Source of the DNA: Streptomyces venezuelae
GTDB taxonomy: Bacteria > Actinomycetota > Actinomycetes > Streptomycetales > Streptomycetaceae
Assembly: GCF_008642335.1 (NCBI RefSeq)
Contig: NZ_CP029191.1
Span: 3,348,001 to 3,412,000 of the forward strand
Length of the DNA: 64,000 bases
Reading direction: 5' to 3'
Shown here: positions 1 to 7,757 of the stretch, piece after piece
How the letters are laid out: the number at the start of each line of letters is the position of its first letter
Position numbering within the stretch: position 1 is the first letter of the stretch
Notes under the pieces: model-generated
Seen by the model: the letters and a program-made list of their open reading frames with translations, nothing else
What the model was told of the DNA's origin: nothing
Database searches by the model: none
Program-made: the position numbers and the translations under genes

Positions 1-711
1 GGACTCCTGGACGAGTTCGGAGGGGCGCCCCGGCGGCAGCAGCCCGGCCGCCGTCACCATGCCGGCCACCGGGGTGCGCAGCTCGTGCGCGATGTTCGCC
101 GTCACCTCGCGCTCGGCCTGCAGCCGGGCCGCGAGCGCGTCGGCCATGGTGTTCACGGCGGACGCCAACTGAGTGATCTCGTCCTTGCCGCGCAGCGGCA
201 GCCGCGCCGTCAGATCGCCCTCCGCGATGCGCTGCGCCGCCCCGGCCTTGGTCCTGAGCCGCCGTCCGAGCCTGGTGGCGACGAGCAGCCCGGCGGCACA
301 GGCGAGCGCGGTCCCGAACCCGCCCGAGATCCACAGCACCCGGTCCAGGTCCCGTACGGTCTCCGCCTCCCTGTCGTAGGGCCGCTTCAGCGCGATGACC
401 TCCTTGCCGTACTTGGTGGCCGCCCACAGCTGCGGAATGCGCCCGGTCCGGTCCAGATAGACGCCCCACCGCCCGTTCGCCACGGCCCCGGCGAGCGGCC
501 CCGGCAGGTCGACGGGGTCGATGAGCGTACGGTCCCCGTCGACCCCGGCCGCGTGGTCCTGCACGGCGGTCTGCAGCCGGTCCCCGATCTGGCTGCGCGC
601 ACCCGCGTACTGCGCCTCGACGGTGCGGTGGTGGACGAGCAGCCCCATCACGACGGACACCAGCGCGGCGGTGCCCGCGATGGCGATACCGATCTTGGTA
701 CGAAGTCCCAT
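1..711 (-). CDS. sensor histidine kinase (N-terminal part, cut by window edge)
   Basis: Membrane sensor kinase of a two-component system; the frame is open from the ATG at 711 to base 1, so the ATPase domain lies outside the window. Seen: a first membrane segment at about residues 7-25, an extracytoplasmic loop of about 100 residues, a second segment at about 125-147, a HAMP region containing the block RIAEGDLTARLPLRGKDEI, and the HisKA phospho-acceptor His at about residue 209 in NIAHELRTP. It starts 22 bases after the stop of the lipoprotein gene upstream on the same strand, so the two are probably one operon in which the lipoprotein modulates sensing. The cognate response regulator is not in view; it may follow beyond the left edge. 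Lipoprotein-plus-kinase pairing recalls the Streptomyces Cse system, but I cannot assign it to that family. Confidence 0.9.
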   Translation of the reverse strand, partial: MGLRTKIGIAIAGTAALVSVVMGLLVHHRTVEAQYAGARSQIGDRLQTAVQDHAAGVDGDRTLIDPVDLPGPLAGAVANGRWGVYLDRTGRIPQLWAATKYGKEVIALKRPYDREAETVRDLDRVLWISGGFGTALACAAGLLVATRLGRRLRTKAGAAQRIAEGDLTARLPLRGKDEITQLASAVNTMADALAARLQAEREVTANIAHELRTPVAGMVTAAGLLPPGRPSELVQES

Positions 712-733
712 GCCGTTCCCGTTCCCCGCACCC

Positions 734-1186
734 TCAGACGTCCGGGATCGACAGCCGGATCCCCTGGAACTGCACGTTCACCGCCGCCGCGGGAAGGCTC
801 TCCGGCTTCTTCGGTTCGACGGTCGCCCGCCGGTAGTACGCCATCCGCTCCTGCTGTTCGAGCCCGCTGAGCGTCAGCGTCGCGTCGTACGGATCGTCGG
901 AGCACCTGGACCTGCACCAGGGCCCGCCGAGCTTCCCGGTGGCCCGCGCGGTCGGCCCGCCCCAGTCCCGCCAGCTCAACTGCGAGACCACGACGTACTC
1001 GGTGAGCTGAGCCGACGTCGGCTGCTGCAACGCGACACCGGCCGCGTCCGCGATGTAGACGGGCCCCGCCACCCGCGAAGGCTGCAACGCGGGCCCCTCC
1101 ACATACAGCCCCCGAGGCTCGGCGACACACCCGCCAAGGGCCAGCACGGCAGCGAACGCGACGGAAACCCGCAAAGGGGACAGCAT
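734..1186 (-). CDS. putative lipoprotein next to the sensor kinase
   Basis: Protein of 150 residues with a short signal sequence ending in the lipobox-like LALGGC (Cys20), so it is expected to be lipid-anchored outside the membrane. The rest is a small extracytoplasmic domain with two further Cys residues in CRSRCSDDPYDATLTL; I do not recognise a named family. The ATG at 1186 places the signal peptide at the very N-terminus. It is followed after 22 bases by the sensor kinase gene, which suggests an accessory or signal-modulating role for that kinase; that role is inference from position only. Confidence 0.7.
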   Translation of the reverse strand: MLSPLRVSVAFAAVLALGGCVAEPRGLYVEGPALQPSRVAGPVYIADAAGVALQQPTSAQLTEYVVVSQLSWRDWGGPTARATGKLGGPWCRSRCSDDPYDATLTLSGLEQQERMAYYRRATVEPKKPESLPAAAVNVQFQGIRLSIPDV

Positions 1187-1269
1187 GGATCAAATGTATC
1201 CAGCGAGACGCACATCACACGTGGAGAGCAACCACACGTGGTGAACCGGGGGCGGTGGCGGCAACGCAA

Positions 1270-1304
1270 AGATCCCGCCCAGTTCGATGAACTGGACGGG
1301 ATCT
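1270..1304 (-). terminator. hairpin terminator downstream of tRNA-Ala
   Basis: Inverted repeat with 16-base arms (AGATCCCGCCCAGTTC at 1270-1285 against 1289-1304) with one mismatch and a 3-base loop. Read on the minus strand it is followed by CTTTGCG. It lies just downstream of the minus-strand tRNA-Ala gene, between it and the lipoprotein gene. Confidence 0.75.
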
Positions 1305-1313
1305 CATGTGCAG

Positions 1314-1387
1314 TGGACCTGTGGGGATTTGAACCCCAGACCCCCTCGATGCGAACGAGGTGCGCTACCAGACTGCGCCACAGGCCC
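1314..1387 (-). tRNA. tRNA-Ala (anticodon CGC)
   Basis: A 74-base cloverleaf on the minus strand. The 7-bp acceptor stem pairs GGGCCTG with CAGGTCC (one G-U) and leaves discriminator A. The anticodon stem CCTCG/CGAGG encloses loop TTCGCAT, giving anticodon CGC, which reads Ala codon GCG. The T-loop GTTCAAATC is present. CCA is not encoded. Confidence 0.95.
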
Positions 1388-1473
1388 TTGCAACGAGTGA
1401 AACTCTAGCATCCCGATCGGGGTGCTTGGAAATCCGTTCCTGGCTGGTCAGCCCAGGGGGACCCCTCGATCCC

Positions 1474-2679
1474 TCACTCGTTCGCCGCGCGCGGCCGGTC
1501 GCCGTCCTCGTACTGGTCGAAGAGCGGCGTGCGGCCGCGCTCGCGGGCCCGCCGCGCGGACGCCGCCCGGCGCTTGTCGCTGCGGCCGCCGGCGGCGTCG
1601 GAGCCGTCGGCCGCGTCGATGTCGCCGCGACCCGCCTCGCGTTCGGCCGCGGGCTCGGCGGTCGGTTCCGCCGTGCTGGAGCGGGCCGCGCTCCACGCGT
1701 CGGGCGCGCCCAGGTCGACGCTGCCGGTGGCGCGCGGGGCGACGGGCGCGGTCACGTACGTCGGCAGCGGGACCGGGACCGGGTCCCAGCTGTCGCCGCG
1801 CCCGGGGCCGCGCTGCCGCTCGCGCTGCTGGTCGACCCACTCGGCGTGGTCGGTCTGCTCGACGAGGGCGCGGCGGTCCGCGGCGAGCGCCGAGAGACCG
1901 GTCTCCGTCTCGGACGCCGGGCCCTCCTCCGCCGTCTCGTCGGCCGTCGGCTCCGCCGGCCTGCGCCGGGGCTGCCGCTCGCGGAGCCGCTGCGCCGCGA
2001 CCTCGGCCCTGCGCCGGTCCATCGTGTACGTGAAGCGGCGCCGTTCCTGGCCGCGCAGATAGACGATGTACGCGCTCAGGAGCACGGCGGGCACGGCGGG
2101 CGCCCACAGGAAGGCGAGCCCGCCGACCGCGGCGACGATCGTGCCGATGGTGAAGGCGAGGAAGAGGAGGACCGTCGTACGGCGGCGGCGGGCGAGCACC
2201 TTGGTGCGCCGGGCACGCGCGGCGGCCTCGGCCGACGCGGCGCGCTGCGCGGGTGTCTCGCGGGACGGCGCGCCGGTCGCGGGCGCGGGTTCACGCCTCC
2301 GCTGCCGTACGGGCTCCCGCTCGCGCACGGGTGCGCGCTCACGTTCGGGTTCTCGCGCGGGTTCTCGCTCCCGCTCCCGTCCGGGATCCCGTTCGAGCCC
2401 GCGCTCGGTCAGGGGCGCGACGAAGGACCGGACGTCCACCGAGCCGGTGATGCCGTCCGGATCGTCGTGCGACTCCCCTTCCTCGGGCGAGCGCGCTTGC
2501 AGGTCCTTGGCGTATCGGCGCTCCATCCCCGCCCGTCCGGACAGCAGCCGGATGGCGGTGCTGAAGCGTTCCGTCGGACGGGCTTCGTTCAGCTCGTCCT
2601 GCCTACGGAGCCACATCGGCACCAAGTAGGCGGCCCAGGCCCCGACGATGACTGCGTAGATGAGGCCGCTGCTGCTCAC
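1474..2679 (-). CDS. sepX: divisome membrane protein SepX/GlpR
   Basis: Single-pass membrane protein of about 401 residues. The N-terminus SSSGLIYAVIVGAWAAYLVP is a membrane segment followed by MWLRRQDELNEARPTERFSTA, the signature I recognise for Streptomyces SepX, called GlpR in corynebacteria. The middle is a long disordered Arg/Glu/Pro-rich stretch (EREREPAREPERERAPVRE), then two further hydrophobic segments (about VLLFLAFTIGTIVAAVGGLAFLW) and a charged tail. In the literature SepX supports hyphal cross-wall and sporulation septum formation, and corynebacterial GlpR is the membrane receptor of gephyrin-like Glp, whose homologue is encoded at 4707-6041 on the same strand. Start: GTG at 2679 (an in-frame GTG at 2685 is equally possible); an upstream ATG at 2820 would add a hydrophilic 47-residue leader not seen in the family. 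The 247-base gap upstream suggests its own promoter. Confidence 0.9.
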   Translation of the reverse strand: MSSSGLIYAVIVGAWAAYLVPMWLRRQDELNEARPTERFSTAIRLLSGRAGMERRYAKDLQARSPEEGESHDDPDGITGSVDVRSFVAPLTERGLERDPGREREREPAREPERERAPVREREPVRQRRREPAPATGAPSRETPAQRAASAEAAARARRTKVLARRRRTTVLLFLAFTIGTIVAAVGGLAFLWAPAVPAVLLSAYIVYLRGQERRRFTYTMDRRRAEVAAQRLRERQPRRRPAEPTADETAEEGPASETETGLSALAADRRALVEQTDHAEWVDQQRERQRGPGRGDSWDPVPVPLPTYVTAPVAPRATGSVDLGAPDAWSAARSSTAEPTAEPAAEREAGRGDIDAADGSDAAGGRSDKRRAASARRARERGRTPLFDQYEDGDRPRAANE

Positions 2680-2812
2680 GCTCACACGGTAGAGGGGTTT
2701 GTGTGAGGCCATCTGCCAATTGCGCCGGTGTGTCGCACGATCTGGCTGATATCTCGAACTTTTTTTGTGACTGGTGCGATCAACCGGCCGCCGAGAGCGG
2801 GAAATTAATGCC

Positions 2813-2826
2813 TGAGACAAGTCTCA
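2813..2826. promoter_or_regulatory. inverted repeat in the AT-richer sepX upstream region
   Basis: TGAGAC-AA-GTCTCA at 2813-2826 lies in an unusually A/T-rich pocket (about 2750-2880) between the rimJ-like gene and sepX, 134 bases before the sepX start. The pocket is the likely sepX promoter region; the protein that might bind the repeat is unknown. Confidence 0.35.
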
Positions 2827-2926
2827 TACGCGCCTCAGACGGTCGTTCGGAGTTCAATTTCGAACACTTATTTCATTTCCCGGGGTCGAGAACCGGCCGA
2901 GGCGGTGCACAGGTCCGGACCAGCCC

Positions 2927-3550
2927 CTACGCCGTCCTGCGAGGTCGCGCCTCGTGCCAGCGGCGCACCAGACCCTCCGGCACCTCTTCGGCCGTGAGTG
3001 CGAAGACGAGGTGATCGCGCCACGCTCCGTCAATGTGCAGATACCGCGGGCGAAGACCCTCCTCGCGGAATCCGAGTTTCTCCACGACCCGTCGGCTCGG
3101 TGTGTTCTCGGGGCGAATACAGACCTCGATACGGTGCAGCCCGACCGAACGGAAGCAGTGGTCCACGGCGAGCGCGACGGCGGTCGGCATGACCCCGCGA
3201 CCCGCGACGGACCGGTCGACCCAGTAGCCGACGTGGCCCGAGCACATCGAGCCCCAGGTGATCCCGGCGACCGTCAGCTGTCCGACGAGGCGGCCCTGGT
3301 ACTCGACGACGAAGGGCAGCATCCGGCCCGCGTTGGCCTCGGCGCGCAGATGGCGGACCATCTGCCGGTAGGTGGGGCGGTGCACGATCGGGCCGCTCGG
3401 GGTGGGCGGCGGAATCGTGGCCTCCCAGGGGCGCAGCCAGTCCCGGTTGCGCCGGTTGACCTCGCGCCAGGCCCGCTGGTCGCGCATCTTTATGGGACGG
3501 AGGGCGATGTCGCCGTCCGTCAGCTCGACGGGCCAGGAGGAGCCGTTCAG
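2927..3550 (-). CDS. RimJ-like GNAT N-acetyltransferase
   Basis: GNAT-fold acetyltransferase resembling RimJ, which acetylates protein N-termini. Seen: the family's strand block FVVEYQGRLVGQLTVAGITW, GHVGYWVDRSVAGRGVMPTA (acetyl-CoA loop region), and the C-terminal ENTPSRRVVEKLGFREEGL. The first conventional start is ATG 3487 (186 residues), but coding sequence continues upstream as VELTDGDIALRPIK, the expected first strand of the fold. The only start-like codon for it is CTG at 3548-3550, which forms a CTGA overlap with the mog stop and lies behind a G-run. I therefore place the start there (207 residues) and keep ATG 3487 as the alternative. The gene sits between mog and sepX in the conserved glp-moaC-mog-rimJ-sepX order. 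Confidence 0.85.
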   Translation of the reverse strand: MNGSSWPVELTDGDIALRPIKMRDQRAWREVNRRNRDWLRPWEATIPPPTPSGPIVHRPTYRQMVRHLRAEANAGRMLPFVVEYQGRLVGQLTVAGITWGSMCSGHVGYWVDRSVAGRGVMPTAVALAVDHCFRSVGLHRIEVCIRPENTPSRRVVEKLGFREEGLRPRYLHIDGAWRDHLVFALTAEEVPEGLVRRWHEARPRRTA

Positions 3551-4089
3551 CTCGCACCCCCCGGCGGGCCGGGATGGTCGCCGCCGCGCAGCTGGTCGAC
3601 GGCGTGCTTCAGAAGCGGCTCCAGGACGGCGAGACCGTCGCGTACGCCTCCGGTGGAGCCCGGCAGGTTCACGATGAGCGTTCCGCGCGCGACCCCGGCC
3701 AGTCCCCGCGAGAGGACGGCCGTGGGGACCTTCTCCCTGCCGTACGCCCGGATCGCCTCGCCGATGCCCGGCACCTCGTGGTCGATGACGCGGCGGGTGG
3801 CCTCGGGGGTGCGGTCGGTGGGCGAGATGCCGGTGCCGCCGGTGGTCAGGATGACGTCGTAGCCGGCCTCGGCGCCCGCGCGCAGGGCCTCTTCGACGGG
3901 GTCGCCGTCGGGGACGACCTGCGGTCCGTCGACGGCGAAGCCGAGCGCGGTCAGGCCCTCGGCGAGGATCGGGCCGCCCTTGTCGGCGTAGACCCCGGCG
4001 GCGGCACGGTTGGAGGCGGTCACGACGAGCGCGCTGTACGGCGCGGGCAGCGCGCCGCCGGCCGACGTGTCGAGATCCTGACCGCTCAT
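3547..4089 (-). CDS. mog: molybdopterin adenylyltransferase MogA/MoaB-like
   Basis: Protein of 180 residues with a MoCF-binding (MogA/MoaB) fold. It activates molybdopterin by adenylylation for molybdate insertion, in the cytoplasm. Seen: ALVVTASNRAAAGVYADKGG near the N-terminus, the nucleotide/MPT loop DVILTTGGTGISPTDRTPEA, and NLPGSTGGVRDGL near the C-terminus. Its ATG overlaps the moaC stop by 4 bases (4086-4089), so the two are translationally coupled; downstream it meets the rimJ-like gene. The Thr/Gly-Gly-Thr-Gly motif is intact. Confidence 0.92.
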   Translation of the reverse strand: MSGQDLDTSAGGALPAPYSALVVTASNRAAAGVYADKGGPILAEGLTALGFAVDGPQVVPDGDPVEEALRAGAEAGYDVILTTGGTGISPTDRTPEATRRVIDHEVPGIGEAIRAYGREKVPTAVLSRGLAGVARGTLIVNLPGSTGGVRDGLAVLEPLLKHAVDQLRGGDHPGPPGGAS

Positions 4090-4622
4090 GCCTGCTCCCC
4101 GGACGGCTCGTCGTCGCGCTGCCAGTGCCCGGACTTGCCGCCGGTCTTCTCCTCGACCCGTACGTCCGTGATGACCGCGCCCTTGTCGACGGCCTTGACC
4201 ATGTCGACGACGGTGAGGGCGGCGACGCTCACCGCGGTGAGGGCCTCCATCTCGACGCCCGTACGGTCGGTCGTCTTCACGGTGGCGAGGATCTCCACGG
4301 CGTCGTCCGCCACGGAGAGGTCGAGCTTCACTCCGGAGACGGCCAGCGGGTGGCAGAGCGGGATCAGGTCCGGGGTGCGCTTGGCCCCCATGATCCCCGC
4401 GATCCGCGCGGTCGCCAGGGCGTCTCCCTTGGGCACGCCCTCGCCGCGCAGCAGCTCGATCACGCGCGGGGAGACCAGGACGCGGCCGCTGGCGCGGGCG
4501 GTGCGCGCCGTGACGTCCTTGGCGGACACGTCGACCATGCGGGCGGCGCCCGCTTCGTCGATGTGGGTCAGTCGCTGCTGCTCAGGGGCTCCGGGGGTGT
4601 TCCCCCGGGAAATCGCGGTCAT
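4086..4622 (-). CDS. moaC: cyclic pyranopterin monophosphate synthase accessory protein MoaC
   Basis: MoaC acts with MoaA in the first step of molybdenum cofactor synthesis, converting the GTP-derived intermediate to cyclic pyranopterin monophosphate. Seen: LTHIDEAGAARMVDVSAKDV, the conserved DLIPLCHPLAVSGVKLDLSV with the catalytic-region His, and the GVEMEALTAVSVAALTVVDM helix followed by the KSGHW terminus. Start chosen at ATG 4622 (178 residues, close to the usual 160-170) behind a GGGAG; ATG 4685 would add 21 unconserved residues. It overlaps mog by 4 bases and follows glp in the operon. Confidence 0.93.
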   Translation of the reverse strand: MTAISRGNTPGAPEQQRLTHIDEAGAARMVDVSAKDVTARTARASGRVLVSPRVIELLRGEGVPKGDALATARIAGIMGAKRTPDLIPLCHPLAVSGVKLDLSVADDAVEILATVKTTDRTGVEMEALTAVSVAALTVVDMVKAVDKGAVITDVRVEEKTGGKSGHWQRDDEPSGEQA

Positions 4623-4706
4623 GTGCTTGGCGCTCCCGGTCCGGGCCCCGCGCGGTGCGGCGCGCGGGCCTGTTGTGCGCGACACGGTACCGCGCGGGCG
4701 GCCTTC

Positions 4707-6041
4707 TCAGCCGAGCAGGACCACCTCGACGTCCGCTGCGGGCTCGACGGAAGTGGTGTCCTCAGGGATGACGATCAGCGCGTCCGCGTGCGCGAGGGCG
4801 GCGATCAGATGCGATCCCGAGCCCCCGACGGGTGTCACGCGGCCCGCCTCGGCGTCGTACTTCCCGCGGAGGAACTGCCGGCGTCCCTCGGGGGAGGACA
4901 GGGGCTTGTCCGAGAGGAGCTGCGCGCGCGTGGTGGTCCTGTGCACCTCGGGCAGGCCCATGAGGGTGCGGATCGCGGGGCGCACGAAGAGCTCGAAGGA
5001 GACGTACGAGGAGACCGGGTTGCCCGGCAGCGCGAGCAGCGGTGTGTGGTCGGGGCCGATGGAGCCGAAGCCCTGGGGCTTGCCGGGCTGCATGGCGATC
5101 TTCCGGAACTCGACGCCGCTGCCCGCCCCGATGCCGTCCTCGGCGTCGGGGTCTCCGATGGCGGACAGGGCTTCCTTCACGACGTCGTACGCCCCCACGC
5201 TGACGCCGCCCGTGGTGACGATGAGGTCGGCGCGGATCAGCTGGTCCTCGATGGTGGAGCGCAGCGTCTCGGCGTCGTCGGCGACGGCACCCACGCGGTA
5301 GGCGATGGCTCCGGCGTCGCGGGCCGCGGCGGTGAGGGCGAAGCTGTTGGAGTCGTAGATCTGGCCGTCCACCAACTGTTCGCCCGGCTGGATCAGTTCG
5401 CTGCCGGTGGACATGACGACCACGCGCGGGCGGGGGCGCACCTTCACCGTGCCGCGGCCGATCGCGGCCAGCAGGGCGATCTGCGGGGGGCCGAGGACGG
5501 CGCCCGCGGCCAGCGCGCGGTCGCCCGCCTGGACGTCGCTGCCGCGTGCCCGCACATGCGCGCGTGCCGCGGCGGGTCGGTGCACGCGGACCTCGCCCGA
5601 CGCGCCCTCAGGGGCGGCGCTGTGGGCGCGCATTCCGGAGACGGGGCCCTCGCCGAGGCCTCCGTCGGTCCACTCCACGGGGACGACGGCCTCGGCGCCC
5701 GGCGGCAGCGGGGCGCCGGTCATGATGCGGGCGGCCTCGCCGGGGCCGACGGTGGGCTGTGCGCCCGCGCCCGCGGCCACGTCGCCGACGACCGTGAGGA
5801 CGGCGGGGAACTCCTCGCTCGCGCCCGCGACGTCGGCGACCCGTACCGCGTACCCGTCCATGGAGCTGTTGTCGAAGGGCGGCAGCGAGACGGGCACCGT
5901 CACGTCCTCGACCAGGACGCAGCCCTGCGCGTCCAGGAGTTGGAGCTCGATGGGTTCGAGCGGGCGGACGGCTTCGAGGATGTCGTCCAGATGCTCCTCC
6001 ACCGACCAGAACGTGTTCTGGCCGGTGGGCGGTGTCGTCAT
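4707..6041 (-). CDS. glp: gephyrin-like molybdotransferase Glp (MoeA family)
   Basis: MoeA-family protein of 444 residues. MoeA inserts molybdate into adenylylated molybdopterin. Corynebacterial Glp is a MoeA paralogue that also binds FtsZ and the membrane receptor GlpR, whose SepX homologue is encoded in this cluster. Seen: LPPFDNSSMDGYAVR near residue 55, GEAARIMTGAPLPPGAEAVV, the MPT-binding fold STGSEL...YDSNS, VTTGGVSVGAYDVVKEAL, and ALPGNPVSSYVSFELFVRP. Start: ATG 6041 (TTPPTGQNTFWSVEEHLDDI), 16 bases after the galU stop; a longer frame runs back into galU. One paralogue is visible, so I cannot say from this window whether it serves cofactor synthesis, division or both. Confidence 0.9.
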   Translation of the reverse strand: MTTPPTGQNTFWSVEEHLDDILEAVRPLEPIELQLLDAQGCVLVEDVTVPVSLPPFDNSSMDGYAVRVADVAGASEEFPAVLTVVGDVAAGAGAQPTVGPGEAARIMTGAPLPPGAEAVVPVEWTDGGLGEGPVSGMRAHSAAPEGASGEVRVHRPAAARAHVRARGSDVQAGDRALAAGAVLGPPQIALLAAIGRGTVKVRPRPRVVVMSTGSELIQPGEQLVDGQIYDSNSFALTAAARDAGAIAYRVGAVADDAETLRSTIEDQLIRADLIVTTGGVSVGAYDVVKEALSAIGDPDAEDGIGAGSGVEFRKIAMQPGKPQGFGSIGPDHTPLLALPGNPVSSYVSFELFVRPAIRTLMGLPEVHRTTTRAQLLSDKPLSSPEGRRQFLRGKYDAEAGRVTPVGGSGSHLIAALAHADALIVIPEDTTSVEPAADVEVVLLG

Positions 6042-6057
6042 GCTGCTGCTCAAAGTG

Positions 6058-6969
6058 CTACATCTCCTCGGTGACGTAACTGCGAAGCCAGGACTGGAAG
6101 TCCGGTCCCAGATCTTCACGTTCGCACGCGAGTCTGACAATGGCACGCAGATAGTCGCCGCGGTCGCCGGTGTCATAGCGGCGGCCCGTGAAGACGACGC
6201 CGTGCACCGGGCCGCCGACCTTCTCGTCCGCCGCGAGCTGCTGCAGGGCGTCGGTGAGCTGGATCTCGCCGCCGCGGCCCGGCTCGGTCTTGCGCAGTAT
6301 GCCGAAGACGGCGGGGTCGAGTACGTAGCGCCCGATGATCGCGTAGTTCGACGGGGCGTCGGCGACGTCGGGCTTCTCGACCAGGTCGGTGACCTTGACG
6401 ACGTCGCCGTCCTCGGTGGCGTCGACGGCGGCGCAGCCGTAGAGGTGGATCTGCTCGGGGGCGACCTCCATGAGGGCGATGACGCTGCCGCCGTGCCTCT
6501 CCTGGATCTCGACCATGCGGGCGAGCAGGGGGTCGCGCGGATCGATCAGGTCGTCGCCGAGGAGCACGGCGAACGGCTCGTTGCCGACATGCGGAGCGGC
6601 GCACAGGACGGCGTGACCGAGCCCCCTGGGGTCGCCCTGGCGGACGTAGTGCATCGTCGCGAGGTCGCTGGACTCCTGGACCTTGGCGAGGCGTGCTTCG
6701 TCGCCCTTCTTCAGGAGGGCCGACTCCAGTTCGTAGTTGCGGTCGAAGTGGTCCTCCAGCGGGCGCTTGTTGCGGCCCGTGATCATGAGGACGTCGTCGA
6801 GACCCGCGGAGACGGCCTCCTCGACCACGTACTGGATCGCCGGCTTGTCGACGACCGGCAGCATCTCCTTCGGCGTGGCCTTGGTGGCCGGCAGGAAGCG
6901 CGTGCCGAGACCTGCGGCAGGGATGACCGCCTTGGTGATCCGGCCGTGGGGGGGGTGAGACTCAGTCAT
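6058..6969 (-). CDS. galU: UTP-glucose-1-phosphate uridylyltransferase
   Basis: Makes UDP-glucose from UTP and glucose-1-phosphate for cell-wall, polysaccharide and trehalose synthesis. The 303 residues match the family length. Seen: the nucleotide-binding signature AVIPAAGLGTRFLPATKATP with KEMLPVVDKP, GDDLIDPRDPLL around the catalytic Asp, VEKPDVADAPSNYAIIGRYV and FTGRRYDTGDRGDYLRA. Start at ATG 6969 behind GGTGA. First gene of the minus-strand run toward glp-moaC-mog; divergent from the formyl-THF cyclo-ligase gene, with about 90 bases of shared promoter region. Confidence 0.95.
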   Translation of the reverse strand: MTESHPPHGRITKAVIPAAGLGTRFLPATKATPKEMLPVVDKPAIQYVVEEAVSAGLDDVLMITGRNKRPLEDHFDRNYELESALLKKGDEARLAKVQESSDLATMHYVRQGDPRGLGHAVLCAAPHVGNEPFAVLLGDDLIDPRDPLLARMVEIQERHGGSVIALMEVAPEQIHLYGCAAVDATEDGDVVKVTDLVEKPDVADAPSNYAIIGRYVLDPAVFGILRKTEPGRGGEIQLTDALQQLAADEKVGGPVHGVVFTGRRYDTGDRGDYLRAIVRLACEREDLGPDFQSWLRSYVTEEM

Positions 6970-7062
6970 GCCGTCACCATATCCGGTGCGTATGTGTGGA
7001 ATCTGTGGGTCCGGCTTATTCGTCGGCATATGCGCCGACCAGGAAGGAATTGTGAGATCCCC

Positions 7063-7686
7063 ATGAACGGAACCAGCGGTACCGAGGCCGACGGACAGCC
7101 AACCAAGCGCTCGTTGCGACGAGGCTTCCTCACGGTGAGAAGCGGGTTGACTGAGGATGACGCGCGGAAGGCGGCCGCGGTTCTCGCCGACCGCGCGCTC
7201 GACCTGCCGGAGCTCGCCGACGCGCGGACCGTCGCCGCGTACGTGTCCGTGGGCGGCGAACCCGGCACCGGTCCCCTGCTCGACGCCCTCCACGCGCGCG
7301 GGACCCGCGTCCTGCTGCCGGTACTGCTCCCGGACAACGACCTGGACTGGGGCGCGTACGACGGGGCCCGCTCCCTGACCCGCGTACAACATCCCGGGAA
7401 GATGGCCCTCTTGGAGCCGTCAGGGCCGCGCCTCGGGCCGGACGCCGTCCTGGAGGCGGACGCCGTGCTGCTCCCCGGCCTCGCCGTGGACGCGCGCGGG
7501 ATGCGGCTCGGGCGGGGCGGCGGATCGTACGACCGCGTCCTCACGCGGCTGGAGCGCGCGGCCGCCGATCCCGCGCTCGTGGTGCTCCTGTACGACTCCG
7601 AAGTCGTCGCGCACCTCCCCGACGAGGAGCACGACCGGCCGGTGCACGCCGTCGTGTCGCCGTCGGGGGCACGACGGTTCTGCTGA
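7063..7686 (+). CDS. 5-formyltetrahydrofolate cyclo-ligase
   Basis: Converts 5-formyl-THF to 5,10-methenyl-THF using ATP, in one-carbon metabolism. The 207 residues fit the family. Seen: N-terminal KRSLRRGFLTVRSGLTEDD, the folate-site AAYVSVGGEPGTGPLLDAL, PGLAVDARGMRLGRGGGSYD (phosphate/Mg site) and the terminal VHAVVSPSG. Start at ATG 7063, behind AGGAAGGA; an in-frame ATG at 7030 is possible but would precede that ribosome site. Divergent from galU and convergent with the penicillin acylase gene, with a shared terminator. Confidence 0.93.
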   Translation: MNGTSGTEADGQPTKRSLRRGFLTVRSGLTEDDARKAAAVLADRALDLPELADARTVAAYVSVGGEPGTGPLLDALHARGTRVLLPVLLPDNDLDWGAYDGARSLTRVQHPGKMALLEPSGPRLGPDAVLEADAVLLPGLAVDARGMRLGRGGGSYDRVLTRLERAAADPALVVLLYDSEVVAHLPDEEHDRPVHAVVSPSGARRFC

Positions 7687-7701
7687 GCACCGGTATTGCC
7701 G

Positions 7702-7735
7702 AAAGGGCCCTCCACGCGTGCGTGGAGGGCCCTTT
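7702..7735. terminator. bidirectional terminator
   Basis: Perfect inverted repeat: AAAGGGCCCTCCACGC (7702-7717), 2-base centre, and its complement at 7720-7735. The T/A ends of each arm give a U-tail on both strands, so it can serve both the cyclo-ligase gene (plus) and the penicillin acylase gene (minus), which converge here. Confidence 0.9.
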
Positions 7736-7757
7736 CAGGATGTGCCGTACCCGGTCC

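Noticed and set aside
1422..2107. Arg/Pro-rich frames on both strands opposite sepX
   Set aside because: Shadows of the low-complexity Arg/Glu-rich sepX sequence.
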